Shown here one piece after another: positions 20,234-27,734 of a DNA stretch of 64,000 nt. Origin of the DNA: Teredinibacter haidensis (GTDB taxonomy: Bacteria > Pseudomonadota > Gammaproteobacteria > Pseudomonadales > Cellvibrionaceae). Every line of letters begins with the position of its first letter. The stretch's first letter is position 1. The stretch is from the NCBI RefSeq assembly GCF_014211975.1, contig NZ_CP060084.1, positions 930,001 to 994,000 on the forward strand, in the 5' to 3' direction. A model generated the notes under the pieces. That model did not search any database, had not been told where the DNA came from, and saw only the letters and a program-made list of their open reading frames with translations. Position numbers and translations under genes: made by a program.

Positions 20234-20845
20234 TTAGCCGCCCCAGCCGCGTGACTTTCCACCGCCCCAGCTGGATTTGGCCGAGGCCACCGAGCCGAAA
20301 CCGCCTCGAGACATTGTTCGAGTTGCGCTGGGTTTTGCTCGCAGGTTGGATTTTCCGACTTTGTAGGAGCTTTGTCCGGCGCGGCCTATGACTTTACCAT
20401 CTGCCGTCATAAGGCGATCGTTATAGCTGGAAAAAGGTCGATTGTAGCGGTATACCGGATTAAATATACTACCGCGGCTATAGTCGTTGCGGCTCATCAT
20501 ACTGCCGATCATATAGCCGGCCATCATGGGCATGAAGACGCCATTGCTCTGGCGACATTGCCCGCTTCCAAATTCGGATTCACAATTGCGTTGTGAGGTG
20601 TATTTGGGGCCGGTGCGTTCTGCTTCTATTAAAGCGCGTTGATAGGCCGCCTCACATTGTTCTGCCGACAGTTTCGTTCTTGAAATGCAGTCGTCCACTG
20701 AATTAACGACCTGAACGTCTTCTTTGCTGCTGCAGCCAGCTAATGTTATTGCCGCTATCGCCAGGGCGAGAGGGCGGACGATAGGGATTTTTTTCGCAGA
20801 TACCTTGCGCATAAAATCCAAGCTTATATTCTTTGATCTTTTCAT
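20234..20845 (-). CDS. yjfM: DUF1190 lipoprotein (YjfM/YgiB family)
   Basis: 203 residues. The N-terminus is basic, followed by a hydrophobic stretch ending in the lipobox LAGC at about 35-38, so a lipoprotein is predicted. The middle carries the DUF1190 pattern: C-x-x-x-x-x-L-S-A-E-Q-C near CISRTKLSAEQC, and the C-x(n)-QC segment NCESEFGSGQCRQ followed by FMPMMAGYMIGSMM. The C-terminus is Ser/Gly/Arg-rich and low-complexity, ending GGGKSRGWGG. Function is unknown in the family, but DUF1190 and the YjfC-type synthetase are paired in E. coli as ygiBC and yjfMC; the same pairing occurs here. Confidence 0.88.
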   Translation of the reverse strand: MKRSKNISLDFMRKVSAKKIPIVRPLALAIAAITLAGCSSKEDVQVVNSVDDCISRTKLSAEQCEAAYQRALIEAERTGPKYTSQRNCESEFGSGQCRQSNGVFMPMMAGYMIGSMMSRNDYSRGSIFNPVYRYNRPFSSYNDRLMTADGKVIGRAGQSSYKVGKSNLRAKPSATRTMSRGGFGSVASAKSSWGGGKSRGWGG

Positions 20846-20855
20846 GACGCCCCCT

Positions 20856-21269
20856 TTAATACGCCATGCAAGCTGCGTTAAGCAAGCCTACGGCAATATT
20901 GGTTGCGGCTAACATAATGCCAGCACTGGTTTCGTTCGATTCAATTCGTTCGACGATGCGGGGCATAAAAACGAAACGGACAAGGAGGAAGGCGAGAGTT
21001 TGGGCCACGAGAGCTACTGCGCCCCAAGTCATGAAATCCACCAGAGAAACCGAATTGCTCGCTGCACCGCTTAAGGCAATGGCGAAACCGACTATGGCGC
21101 CCCCGAAACCGATAGCTGCGGCAACATTCTGCTGTTCTTTTATTAGCTTCCATTCGTCGTGGGGGGTAACAGCGGCGTAAAAAAACTTAAAAACAATAAT
21201 AAAAACGAGCGATAGGCCAAAGTAGGCTCCAAAGTGGAGGATACTGGTTAGAAGTTCTGGTTGTTCCAT
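20856..21269 (-). CDS. yjfL: DUF350 membrane protein (YjfL family)
   Basis: 137 residues with four predicted transmembrane segments: about 10-30, 48-68 (IGFGGAIVGFAIALSG), 78-100 (FMTWGAVALVAQTLAFLLV) and 115-135 (GIMLAATNIAVGLLNAACMAY). The two half-repeats with conserved small residues are typical of DUF350/YjfL. It sits between yjfK and yjfM with an 11-nt gap to yjfM, as part of the operon. The molecular role is unknown; comparative work on PspA-linked genes associates DUF350 with ATP-grasp synthetases and envelope maintenance. Confidence 0.88.
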   Translation of the reverse strand: MEQPELLTSILHFGAYFGLSLVFIIVFKFFYAAVTPHDEWKLIKEQQNVAAAIGFGGAIVGFAIALSGAASNSVSLVDFMTWGAVALVAQTLAFLLVRFVFMPRIVERIESNETSAGIMLAATNIAVGLLNAACMAY

Positions 21270-21312
21270 AGCGGTTTCCTTTGTTAACCGTGTGAATGTA
21301 TAGAGGTGTCTT

Positions 21313-21960
21313 TTACCCGTGAATAGTGAGCTGGGAAGGGCTTAATGTTATGCCTGTACTGAGAACGAAACAGCGGCTCAGGTTGCCGGATTCTACTGTT
21401 TCTTCCGCAGAGAGGAATAGTGATTCGGTGCGACCATCGGAAATGGGTCGTTCAAATAACATAGTGAACTGATCGGTTTCGGATGATTCCCCATCGCTGT
21501 CGTACGTTTTTTCAGTCATTGGAACAGGGTTGTGATAATTACTGGCAGACGTCCAGACTCGTTCATAGCTCTGCCCCTCTAAACCGTACACCGGTGTTCC
21601 CATCTGTTCGTTGAGTAGTGTGTCCCAAACTTTTTTGGTGCTAATGTCCTGGGTATCGTAAAAATAGAAAAGCTTTACATCAACCACATGCGTATCGGTT
21701 TTCCCACCATCGGCAATCACTTGTAAAAACGCATCGTCATCGGTGTAAAAACGGAATACCCAAGCACCACCAAACTCGGCAATACCTGCGGCTTTAATAA
21801 TATGTGTTGTAGCGGCTCCCTTGGTCACTAATTCACTTTCGATTAACTTGAACAGCAGCGGATCAACTTCAAAGCTTCCCCCGAGGCGCAAGCCCATAAT
21901 GCTGGGCGCATCTTTAAGAGGTTCATCTTCTGATTTTTTACCAAACAACTTACTGAACAT
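21313..21960 (-). CDS. yjfK: DUF2491 cytosolic protein (YjfK family)
   Basis: 215 residues with no signal peptide or membrane segment, starting MFSKLFGKKSEDEPLKDAPSI. The DUF2491 pattern is visible in GLRLGGSFEVDPLLFKL, the YDTQD stretch and the central RVWTSAS segment. In E. coli yjfK lies between yjfJ and yjfL; here the potassium-channel gene intervenes between yjfJ and yjfK. The function is unknown; because all neighbours are envelope-linked, a role in the same membrane-stress assembly is inferred. Confidence 0.85.
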   Translation of the reverse strand: MFSKLFGKKSEDEPLKDAPSIMGLRLGGSFEVDPLLFKLIESELVTKGAATTHIIKAAGIAEFGGAWVFRFYTDDDAFLQVIADGGKTDTHVVDVKLFYFYDTQDISTKKVWDTLLNEQMGTPVYGLEGQSYERVWTSASNYHNPVPMTEKTYDSDGESSETDQFTMLFERPISDGRTESLFLSAEETVESGNLSRCFVLSTGITLSPSQLTIHG

Positions 21961-22013
21961 AGATTTCTCACAATAAGGGCTAATGATACCTCAGTTTGGG
22001 TCAGGAGACCTTT

Positions 22014-23045
22014 CTAGAGTTCAAAGCACTGGTTTTTGGCTAGTCGCTTTGCGGCAATATAATATAATAAGTCGCCCTTGCGTACAGACAGTTCAAGCGG
22101 AGGGTTAAGGTTTATAGTGTGCTTGTCTTTATGTTTTACGCCAATAATGGTTGATGCAAGATTGGTTTTGAAGTGGTTAAAAATAGCACCGAATTTCAGG
22201 GCTTCATCACTCTCGTAAGCTACTGAATATTGCGTCATTCCGTAGGTGCTATCGAGTAGCTGCATGTGCAGCAATGAGGAGCCCGGATCGAGCGACGAGC
22301 GAGCCAGCATCTCTACAGAAACCGAGGGTATAACTTCGATGTTTGGGCAGTGCATGCGCAACAATTCACCAACACCTTCATCTTGAAAGTAAACGGTTTT
22401 GTGACTGTTAGGGCTCATACGCTCGCAAAAAAGCGCCGTTGTTAAGGTTACGTCGTCTAATGGTGTATCGATTATGATACGACTGGCGTTTGAAAGATTT
22501 GTCCGCTTCATTGATTCCGCATGGGAAAAAGATTCTACACGAACAAATTCGATTTTACCCGGCATCGGATTTTCAATATCTGCGACCACACATAGAACAA
22601 TCGGTTCACGGTGCCCGTTGGTGTTGGATAGCAATAAATCTATTAAGCGCAGTGTGCGCGCAGTATTCCAGCCAATAATAATGCAATGCTTTTCAGTCTG
22701 GATCATGCGGAATCCTTTTTTTCCCTTAAGGGCCAGTGCAGAAAGATAAAAACCGGCTCGGGTCAAAACGAGTGCAAATAAGCTTAAGCCAATGGGAATA
22801 ACCCATAAGCTTGCCGCTAACTTGCCTGCATATGTTGAGGGGGATAGATCCCCGTAACCGACGGTTGAGGCGGTGACAATCAGCCAATAGAAGAAATTTT
22901 CTGCCGTAATTAAATCGGCTTCACCAGCCCAAGCCATTAGCAGATAGGATATCAATACGTAAAATACCACGCCCGCCAAGGTGGACGCGGTATTCATGTT
23001 TAAAAACACAACCGCCATACGGCGGCTCAGTTTTAATAACAGCAC
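22014..23045 (-). CDS. Two-TM potassium channel with cytosolic RCK (TrkA-N-like) domain
   Basis: 343 residues. Transmembrane helix 1 is about 21-39, the pore helix about 50-60, the selectivity filter TVGYGD at 61-66, and helix 2 about 76-98. A cytosolic domain beginning HCIIIGWNTART (about 120) has a Rossmann start like TrkA-N/RCK domains, although the usual GxGxxG is replaced by GWNTAR. The architecture matches ligand-gated prokaryotic K+ channels (MthK/Kch type). It is 3 nt from yjfJ upstream and 53 nt from yjfK downstream, so it is probably co-transcribed with them. E. coli yjfIJKLMC has no channel, so this is an operon addition. Confidence 0.88.
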   Translation of the reverse strand: MLLLKLSRRMAVVFLNMNTASTLAGVVFYVLISYLLMAWAGEADLITAENFFYWLIVTASTVGYGDLSPSTYAGKLAASLWVIPIGLSLFALVLTRAGFYLSALALKGKKGFRMIQTEKHCIIIGWNTARTLRLIDLLLSNTNGHREPIVLCVVADIENPMPGKIEFVRVESFSHAESMKRTNLSNASRIIIDTPLDDVTLTTALFCERMSPNSHKTVYFQDEGVGELLRMHCPNIEVIPSVSVEMLARSSLDPGSSLLHMQLLDSTYGMTQYSVAYESDEALKFGAIFNHFKTNLASTIIGVKHKDKHTINLNPPLELSVRKGDLLYYIAAKRLAKNQCFEL

Positions 23046-23048
23046 CGA

Positions 23049-23741
23049 CTACCCTTTTTTGGCGGCGAGAAGCTGTGCCAGTTTATCACTACCACTTTTT
23101 TGTCCGCCGGGCTGAATGCCCGCCGCTTTTAACTTAGCATCCAGGCTACTGCCGCTTTCTTCGCTGGCCAATTCTTCGGCCGCTTCCAGCTCAGCACTGC
23201 GTTGCTGCTGCATAGCCTTAATGCGCTCAAGACTACCCAAAGCGGTTTTCACTTTGCTGTTAGCGCCCGTATGACGAGAGGAAACGGCTACCTGTGCTTT
23301 TTGAACCGACTCGGTGGCTTTTATTTGATCAATCTGTTGTTCCATTCTGCGAACATTGGTTTTCGCTTTGGCGATATTGGCTTTTAATGTTTTTTCTGAT
23401 GTAACAAAGCTGTCTAGCAGGCTTTGCTCTGTCTCAAGGTTCGTCTCCAGCTCTCCAACACGCTCTGCGCATTCTATCGCGAGTGTTTCATCACCTTTTT
23501 CATTAGCTGCAATGGCATGATGAGTATAGGTGTCGACATCGGTTTTTAACGCATTCACCTTGCCTTCAGCAAGTTTTCGCTTGGCCATAATTTTGGTGAG
23601 ACTTTCGTCGCAGGCTTGCAGTTCTTTTTTGGCTTCTCGCATTTCTTGATCCAAGATGCGTATGGCTTGTGAATCGGCTACGGCTTCGAGGCCTTCGTTA
23701 GTTGCTCCGCGCAAGGCGGTCCATATTTTCTTCAGGCTCAT
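23049..23741 (-). CDS. yjfJ: PspA/IM30-family protein (YjfJ)
   Basis: 230 residues, almost entirely helical and coiled-coil (about 25-190) with heptad-like patterns, starting MSLKKIWTALRGATNEGLEAVAD with an amphipathic N-terminal helix. This is the fold of PspA, Vipp1 and IM30, the ESCRT-III-like membrane-remodelling family. The C-terminal tail (KAAGIQPGGQKSGSDKLAQLL) is YjfJ-like and absent from canonical PspA. The start codon overlaps the stop of yjfI by 4 nt. It is distinct from the canonical pspA at 56816 in the same window. Confidence 0.88.
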   Translation of the reverse strand: MSLKKIWTALRGATNEGLEAVADSQAIRILDQEMREAKKELQACDESLTKIMAKRKLAEGKVNALKTDVDTYTHHAIAANEKGDETLAIECAERVGELETNLETEQSLLDSFVTSEKTLKANIAKAKTNVRRMEQQIDQIKATESVQKAQVAVSSRHTGANSKVKTALGSLERIKAMQQQRSAELEAAEELASEESGSSLDAKLKAAGIQPGGQKSGSDKLAQLLAAKKG

Positions 23742-24142
23742 GCTACGGACTCCACACTTAGGTAATCGTTATATAGATCTAAGAATTCAGCGGCGTTATC
23801 GAATAGTGTCTCGATCTCTTCAATGACTACACTCTCTTTACTGTCGATGGATAAAGCGCCAAAAGCGACGTAGTAGTCCTCACCGCCAATTTTATTGAGA
23901 CAAATGGTCGTGAGTGGCACCAGTTGGTGGGTGCGCAGTATTAAGTCATTTAAGGCGGCTGTGTCAGTGACACTAGCCGCAGGAAATAGGGCGGTTTCCA
24001 CGAGAATCTGCTTACTTCCCGCATAAATAAAGGCATCGACACCTTCATCATTTGAAATGCTAAGGCAGTCGCCTTCGACTTCCACAACCCATAACGGCTG
24101 GGCGTCGGCAATCAACTGCAGGGTGCTGTTACTCCAAGACAT
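23738..24142 (-). CDS. yjfI: DUF2170 protein (YjfI family), first gene of the Yjf operon
   Basis: 134 residues, acidic and soluble, starting MSWSNSTLQLIADAQ and containing VEVEGDCLSISNDEGVDAFIY, as expected for DUF2170/YjfI proteins. No catalytic motif is visible. It heads the operon on the minus strand; the intergenic space to the divergent plus-strand gene pair should hold the promoter. The E. coli homologue also opens yjfIJKLMC. Function is unknown; a YjfJ partner or regulator is inferred from the constant pairing. Confidence 0.85.
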   Translation of the reverse strand: MSWSNSTLQLIADAQPLWVVEVEGDCLSISNDEGVDAFIYAGSKQILVETALFPAASVTDTAALNDLILRTHQLVPLTTICLNKIGGEDYYVAFGALSIDSKESVVIEEIETLFDNAAEFLDLYNDYLSVESVA

Positions 24143-24166
24143 AAGCTTTTTCCTTTCCAGTTAGTG

Positions 24167-24182
24167 TGTAACATAGGTCACA
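24167..24182. promoter_or_regulatory. CRP-like box between yjfI and the DUF6471/rhomboid pair
   Basis: TGTAA-N6-TCACA matches the CRP half-sites TGTGA-N6-TCACA at nine of ten positions. It lies in the divergent promoter region and could serve either direction. Binding is inferred. Confidence 0.35.
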
Positions 24183-24286
24183 AATATATCACTATGACTA
24201 ATAGTGTCAATCATAAATTACTTTTGTTGCCTTGGGGGCGCTCCGTATGTAACATGGAACACAATTGTCCTCGCATAGGCAGACAT

Positions 24287-24565
24287 ATGAATCAAGATCA
24301 AAGCCTTAGTAATCGCCAAACCCTCTCGCCGTATAAGCAGGCCATTACGCGCTATATCCGTGCGGCACTGGTACTTAAAGGGATGAAGTATGATGATTTA
24401 AGCGTCAGCTTGGCTCAACGAGGCATCATTATGACGCCGGAAAACTTACGAAGCAAAACCCACAAGGGAATGTTTTCAGCTGATCTATTCACCATGATTA
24501 TCGACGTGCTCGGGGTGGAGAATGACGCCTTACGCGAAATATTGAAACAGGTTCACCATGATTAA
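24287..24565 (+). CDS. DUF6471 small helical protein
   Basis: 92 residues from the ATG at 24287, which has AGG 7 nt upstream; the longer frame from 24164 adds a Cys-rich stretch with no support. The block YIRAALVLKGMKYDDLSVSL through ENLRSKTHKGMFSADLF fits DUF6471, a helix-turn-helix-like domain (x-x-x-L-x-x-K-G-x-x-Y-x-x-L-A). A small DNA-binding role is likely but unproven. Its 3' end overlaps the rhomboid gene by 8 nt, so the two are translationally coupled. It is divergent from the Yjf operon. Confidence 0.7.
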   Translation: MNQDQSLSNRQTLSPYKQAITRYIRAALVLKGMKYDDLSVSLAQRGIIMTPENLRSKTHKGMFSADLFTMIIDVLGVENDALREILKQVHHD

Positions 24566-25124
24566 ACGTCTGTTACCCACGGAAGCGCTGATTTTTGTTG
24601 CCCTAATGTGGGTGATTTATCTTGTTGATCTACTGTTGCCCGGTTTTAGCTTCAATGGTCTCGGTATTCAACCCAGAACCTTTGCGGGGCTTTCCGGAAT
24701 CTTTTTTGCTCCTTTTCTGCACGGTGGGCTGTTCCATCTTGTTTCCAATACGCTTCCGCTCTTGGTGTTGGCCGCTATTTTACGTTTGTCGATTGGCGCG
24801 GGTTTGATGGTCGGAGTGATGTTTTGGAGTGCTATGGGTTCGGGTATTGGTGTTTGGCTATTCGGTTTTGGCGGTATTGTTGTTGGTGCATCCGGGATGG
24901 TCTTCGGTCTTATTGGGTTTTTATTTGCCAATGCCTACTTTAACCCGAGTCTACGCAGTTGGCTATGCGCCGGAATATCTTTCGTTCTTTACAGTGGCAC
25001 ATTGCTGTCGTTACTGCGGCTATTGCCGCACATATCCTGGGCCGCTCATTTTTGGGGTTTTGTTGCCGGTATGATGTTAGCAGCACTTTTCAGAAAGCAA
25101 GAAAAGCAATCTGCAAGCACATAG
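24558..25124 (+). CDS. Rhomboid-family intramembrane serine protease
   Basis: 188 residues with six predicted transmembrane helices. The rhomboid signature is complete: H60-x-x-S-N64 in TM2 (GLFHLVSNTLPLL), the catalytic serine S112 in GASGMVFG, and the catalytic histidine H164 in AAHFWGFVAG. It cleaves membrane proteins within or close to the bilayer; the substrate is unknown. It overlaps the DUF6471 gene by 8 nt. The location next to an envelope-stress operon suggests membrane-protein quality control, which is inference. Confidence 0.92.
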   Translation: MIKRLLPTEALIFVALMWVIYLVDLLLPGFSFNGLGIQPRTFAGLSGIFFAPFLHGGLFHLVSNTLPLLVLAAILRLSIGAGLMVGVMFWSAMGSGIGVWLFGFGGIVVGASGMVFGLIGFLFANAYFNPSLRSWLCAGISFVLYSGTLLSLLRLLPHISWAAHFWGFVAGMMLAALFRKQEKQSAST

Positions 25125-25200
25125 AGCTGTCTTTTCCTGTTTTCGCGCTTCAAGTTTGGGGGCGGGTTTTCTGTTGGCTCTAGAAAATGTTTCTTCGTAT

Positions 25201-26361
25201 TCACTGACCAAGCTCTTGCGGCAAAACCGCTTCCTGATCCACAAATCCCCCATACTTTCTCATGGCGGGAAGTAACTCCAAGTCCGCAAATTCGCAGCCG
25301 GTTAGGTGGGGGTCTTTCTGCCGCTCTTTCCCGCTGCTTTCGTGTGCATGCCCAAGCCCTTGTTGTAATCGTTCAATTAGTGGTAAATAACCCGGTTTCC
25401 AAGCATCAATTTCGGGAAAAATGTGTTTAAGGGCTTTAAGTATTCCCATCCCCGAATAATCCAGGTCCCCCCAGAATCGCACGTTAACAGTGGTATGTTG
25501 TTGCGGTTCAAACCACCAGTTTTCGAATAAAGTGAAGCTCGATGGTCTAGCTCGTTCACCATAAAAGGTAAAAGCGACATTGCCATGCTCTCTTATTCGG
25601 GTGGCGGAACCGCGAAAACCCGCTGCGTAAATAAGGGTGGTGTTGTGAAGTTCTGCGTTGGTAAGCGCCAGAAAGCTATCCTGGTTTTCGATAAAGAGGA
25701 CTCGGTCGATTACATCGGAGAGGCATACTGTCATTAAAATGGGGCGAGCTAAAAGATTGTGGCTGGCAGAAGGGTAGAGGTTACGAACAAGTTCTTCGCG
25801 GTGATCGAGAAACTTTGAGTCCCCCCAAAAACAACGAGCAGATAGCGCGCGTAACGTGATTGGTTTTTGCAGCATTCCTCCCATACGAGAAAATGCGCGC
25901 AGTGTCTGTTCTGCCCCTTGGTCTGGCAGGCGGATCATTTGCTCTGAAAGGGATTGACCGTGATCCTCGAAGCGATCTTTTAGCTTTCGTAGCGTGTCTT
26001 GCCAAACGAGCGCGTAAGGGTCCAATGCTGGGCGATTTAACCAGTCTCGAACCAGTTCTTCCTTTTCGGGATTAAAAACAATCTGAGCATTATCGTAAGG
26101 CTCTTGGTAGGGTTTGTTGCGGGCAAAGCGAATGGAGATAATGTGATATTCATTGTTAAGGGATTTAACTAACGACCAGAGGTATTTCACTTCTGGTGAT
26201 CCGAAGTCGAAGAGCTCGGGTAGTGTTTTGGCGTTAATCCGCATCGACAACCGATGCCCTTTTTCCAGCTTGTGTAGAAAGGTGTCGAGTAAACCAATAA
26301 TTGCCGGTTCTTCATCTACCCAGCGAGGACGTGTACGAAAAACATTTTCTTTTATATTCAT
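25201..26361 (-). CDS. JetD/MksG-like protein (DUF3322-DUF2220, Toprim-type nuclease subunit)
   Basis: 386 residues from the ATG at 26361, which has GGGGAGAAG upstream; the longer frame from 26421 is less likely. The N-terminal half fits DUF3322 and the C-terminal half DUF2220: IENQDSFLAL, then FWGDLDYSGMGIL, in which the G-D-L-D acidic pair corresponds to the Toprim metal-binding site, then P-E-I-D-A-W-K-P-G-Y. In Wadjet/MksBEFG systems this subunit is the nuclease that cleaves plasmid DNA extruded by the JetABC/MksBEF motor. The mksFEB genes lie on the same strand upstream (35481-41416), and this gene has the position jetD normally has, but about 9 kb of other genes intervene. Confidence 0.82.
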   Translation of the reverse strand: MNIKENVFRTRPRWVDEEPAIIGLLDTFLHKLEKGHRLSMRINAKTLPELFDFGSPEVKYLWSLVKSLNNEYHIISIRFARNKPYQEPYDNAQIVFNPEKEELVRDWLNRPALDPYALVWQDTLRKLKDRFEDHGQSLSEQMIRLPDQGAEQTLRAFSRMGGMLQKPITLRALSARCFWGDSKFLDHREELVRNLYPSASHNLLARPILMTVCLSDVIDRVLFIENQDSFLALTNAELHNTTLIYAAGFRGSATRIREHGNVAFTFYGERARPSSFTLFENWWFEPQQHTTVNVRFWGDLDYSGMGILKALKHIFPEIDAWKPGYLPLIERLQQGLGHAHESSGKERQKDPHLTGCEFADLELLPAMRKYGGFVDQEAVLPQELGQ

Positions 26362-26692
26362 AACCGCTTCTCCCCACCTGTTAGGTGCCGCACAGAATAC
26401 TTGATCGCGCACCGTAATCAAGATTAAGCATACACCGACGATAGTTCTTCTTGCGAGATAAGGCGCAAAAAATTTATTCGTAAAGATTAGTTATTTAGGT
26501 GACATCGATAGTGTTGGATCGATGCGTTTTTGTTTGTTTAGCGCTTGTGAGCGCTTGTTAGTGGTGCAACAATTGTTAGGGCGCATCATATTGGTGATGA
26601 ATGTTTTTATGCGCGCCAATTGCGATTACCTGATGTCGAGGGATTGGTTGTAAATGTTGTCTAATATGTCAGTTTAACCGCATAGCGTAAAT
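26362..26692. other. Non-coding interval left of the IS200-like element
   Basis: AT-rich stretch between the jetD-like gene and the insertion element. It contains a partial inverted motif GCGCTTGTGAGCGCTTG near 26540 and an 11-bp motif TGACATCGATA (26500-26510) that recurs at 27250-27260 beyond the element. No open frame or RNA gene is recognised. The promoter of the jetD-like gene, if it has its own, must lie here. Confidence 0.5.
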
Positions 26693-27230
26693 CTCGGGGG
26701 CTTGCCCCCGAGCTGGATAGCGTACAATGGCTTTAGCCATTGTGGGGTAGCCAACTTATGGAGTTACGTCGAAATACTCATCATGTGTATAGAATAATGT
26801 ATCACTTTGTATGGATACCAAAATATAGGCATAAAGTTTTTGAAGAACCATTTCGAGCAGATTTGAAAGCCATTATCCAGAAGATCGGATATGACTACGA
26901 TATAGAAATTGTGGAGCTTGAGATTCCAGTAGATCATATACATATGGTTGTAAGAGCTGAGCCTAAAGATTCACCATCAAGTATTATGCAGAAAATCAAA
27001 AGCTTATCGGCAAGAGAGTTTTTTCGAATACACCCACAAATAAGGCATAAATATTTCTGGGGTGGCAAATTGTGGACTCAAAGCTACTTTGTCGAAACGA
27101 TCGGAAATGCGAGTGAAAAAGTCATTCGCGAGTATGTTGAGAATCAACTTGAAGCTATGAATAAAGGTGAAGAAAACAGTAAGCAGCTGGGGCTCTTCTA
27201 AAAACTCGGTCGCTTGCGGCCGAGTTTTTT
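26693..27230 (+). mobile_element. IS200/IS605-family element carrying tnpA only
   Basis: The left side has two 9-bp hairpins, both with TT loops: CTCGGGGGC/GCCCCCGAG at 26693-26712 and ACAATGGCT/AGCCATTGT at 26724-26743. The right side has one long hairpin with a TT loop at 27201-27228, whose core CTCGG-N2-GC-TT-GC-N2-CCGAG matches the first left hairpin. Subterminal imperfect palindromes recognised by a Y1 transposase are diagnostic of this family. There is no tnpB. The right hairpin also ends in a T tract and probably terminates tnpA transcription. Exact ends cannot be set without a copy or an empty site. Confidence 0.75.
26758..27201 (+). CDS. tnpA: IS200-type Y1 HUH transposase TnpA
   Basis: 147 residues from the ATG at 26758. 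The HUH metal-binding motif is DHIHMVV (about residue 61-67) and the catalytic tyrosine is in IREYVENQ near the C-terminus. The N-terminal YHFVWIPKYRHKVF block is the IS200 type and differs from REP-associated RAYT transposases. The protein would nick and rejoin single-stranded DNA during replication. The length (about 150 aa) is normal, and the frame is intact, so the gene could be active. The TTG at 26740 is an alternative start but lies in the second hairpin. Confidence 0.92.
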   Translation: MELRRNTHHVYRIMYHFVWIPKYRHKVFEEPFRADLKAIIQKIGYDYDIEIVELEIPVDHIHMVVRAEPKDSPSSIMQKIKSLSAREFFRIHPQIRHKYFWGGKLWTQSYFVETIGNASEKVIREYVENQLEAMNKGEENSKQLGLF

Positions 27231-27734
27231 ATGTGGTTGGTGTGAGCATTGACATCGATATTGGTGTGGCTACTATGCGAAGCTCGGAGGAGTTTTTCGA
27301 CAGTTAAATTATAGTTAATAAAAAAGCGGAAAGATAATTTAAGTAGTGGTACATGCATTGCTTAGATAAATAATAAAGTCGATCAAGAAATTACCGTAAC
27401 AATGCCCGGCAATAAAAAATGAATTAAGTCGGTATTTATAACGAAATTTTGGCGCGTAAGTTTGGGTGACTAAGATATATCAATTGTTCCGATAACAAAT
27501 AGATCCCTGGTGTTTTTTTTGTTAAGAGGACGGTAAATACATTTAAGCCGATTTCATTACATGCAATGTATATACACCATAAAAATTACGTTTTCCCTAT
27601 ATAAACCAAAGTTCCGTTACTTATGACGGTTTTATGGTTTTCGCCGTTGAGTATTGCGCTATAGGCCAAGAAGGGTAGTGTTTAAGTGTTTCAGCAATTT
27701 GACAAATTGAAAACAATCGTTTTGGAGAGATTAA
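27231..27734. other. Intergenic region upstream of the TonB receptor
   Basis: About 500 AT-rich bases between the IS200-like element and the receptor. Visible structure includes the inverted repeat TACAT-GCA-ATGTA at 27558-27570 and an imperfect hairpin with AACCA/TGGTT arms at about 27606-27641. A TTGACA lies at about 27699 but no convincing -10 box follows. A GGAGAG ribosome-binding site precedes the receptor ATG. No gene is seen. Confidence 0.45.

Noticed and set aside
26500..27260. Direct repeats TGACATCGATA flanking the IS200-like element
   Set aside because: The repeats are about 190 and 20 bases from the element ends, and IS200-type transposition makes no target duplications. An 11-bp match over 750 bases is weak evidence.
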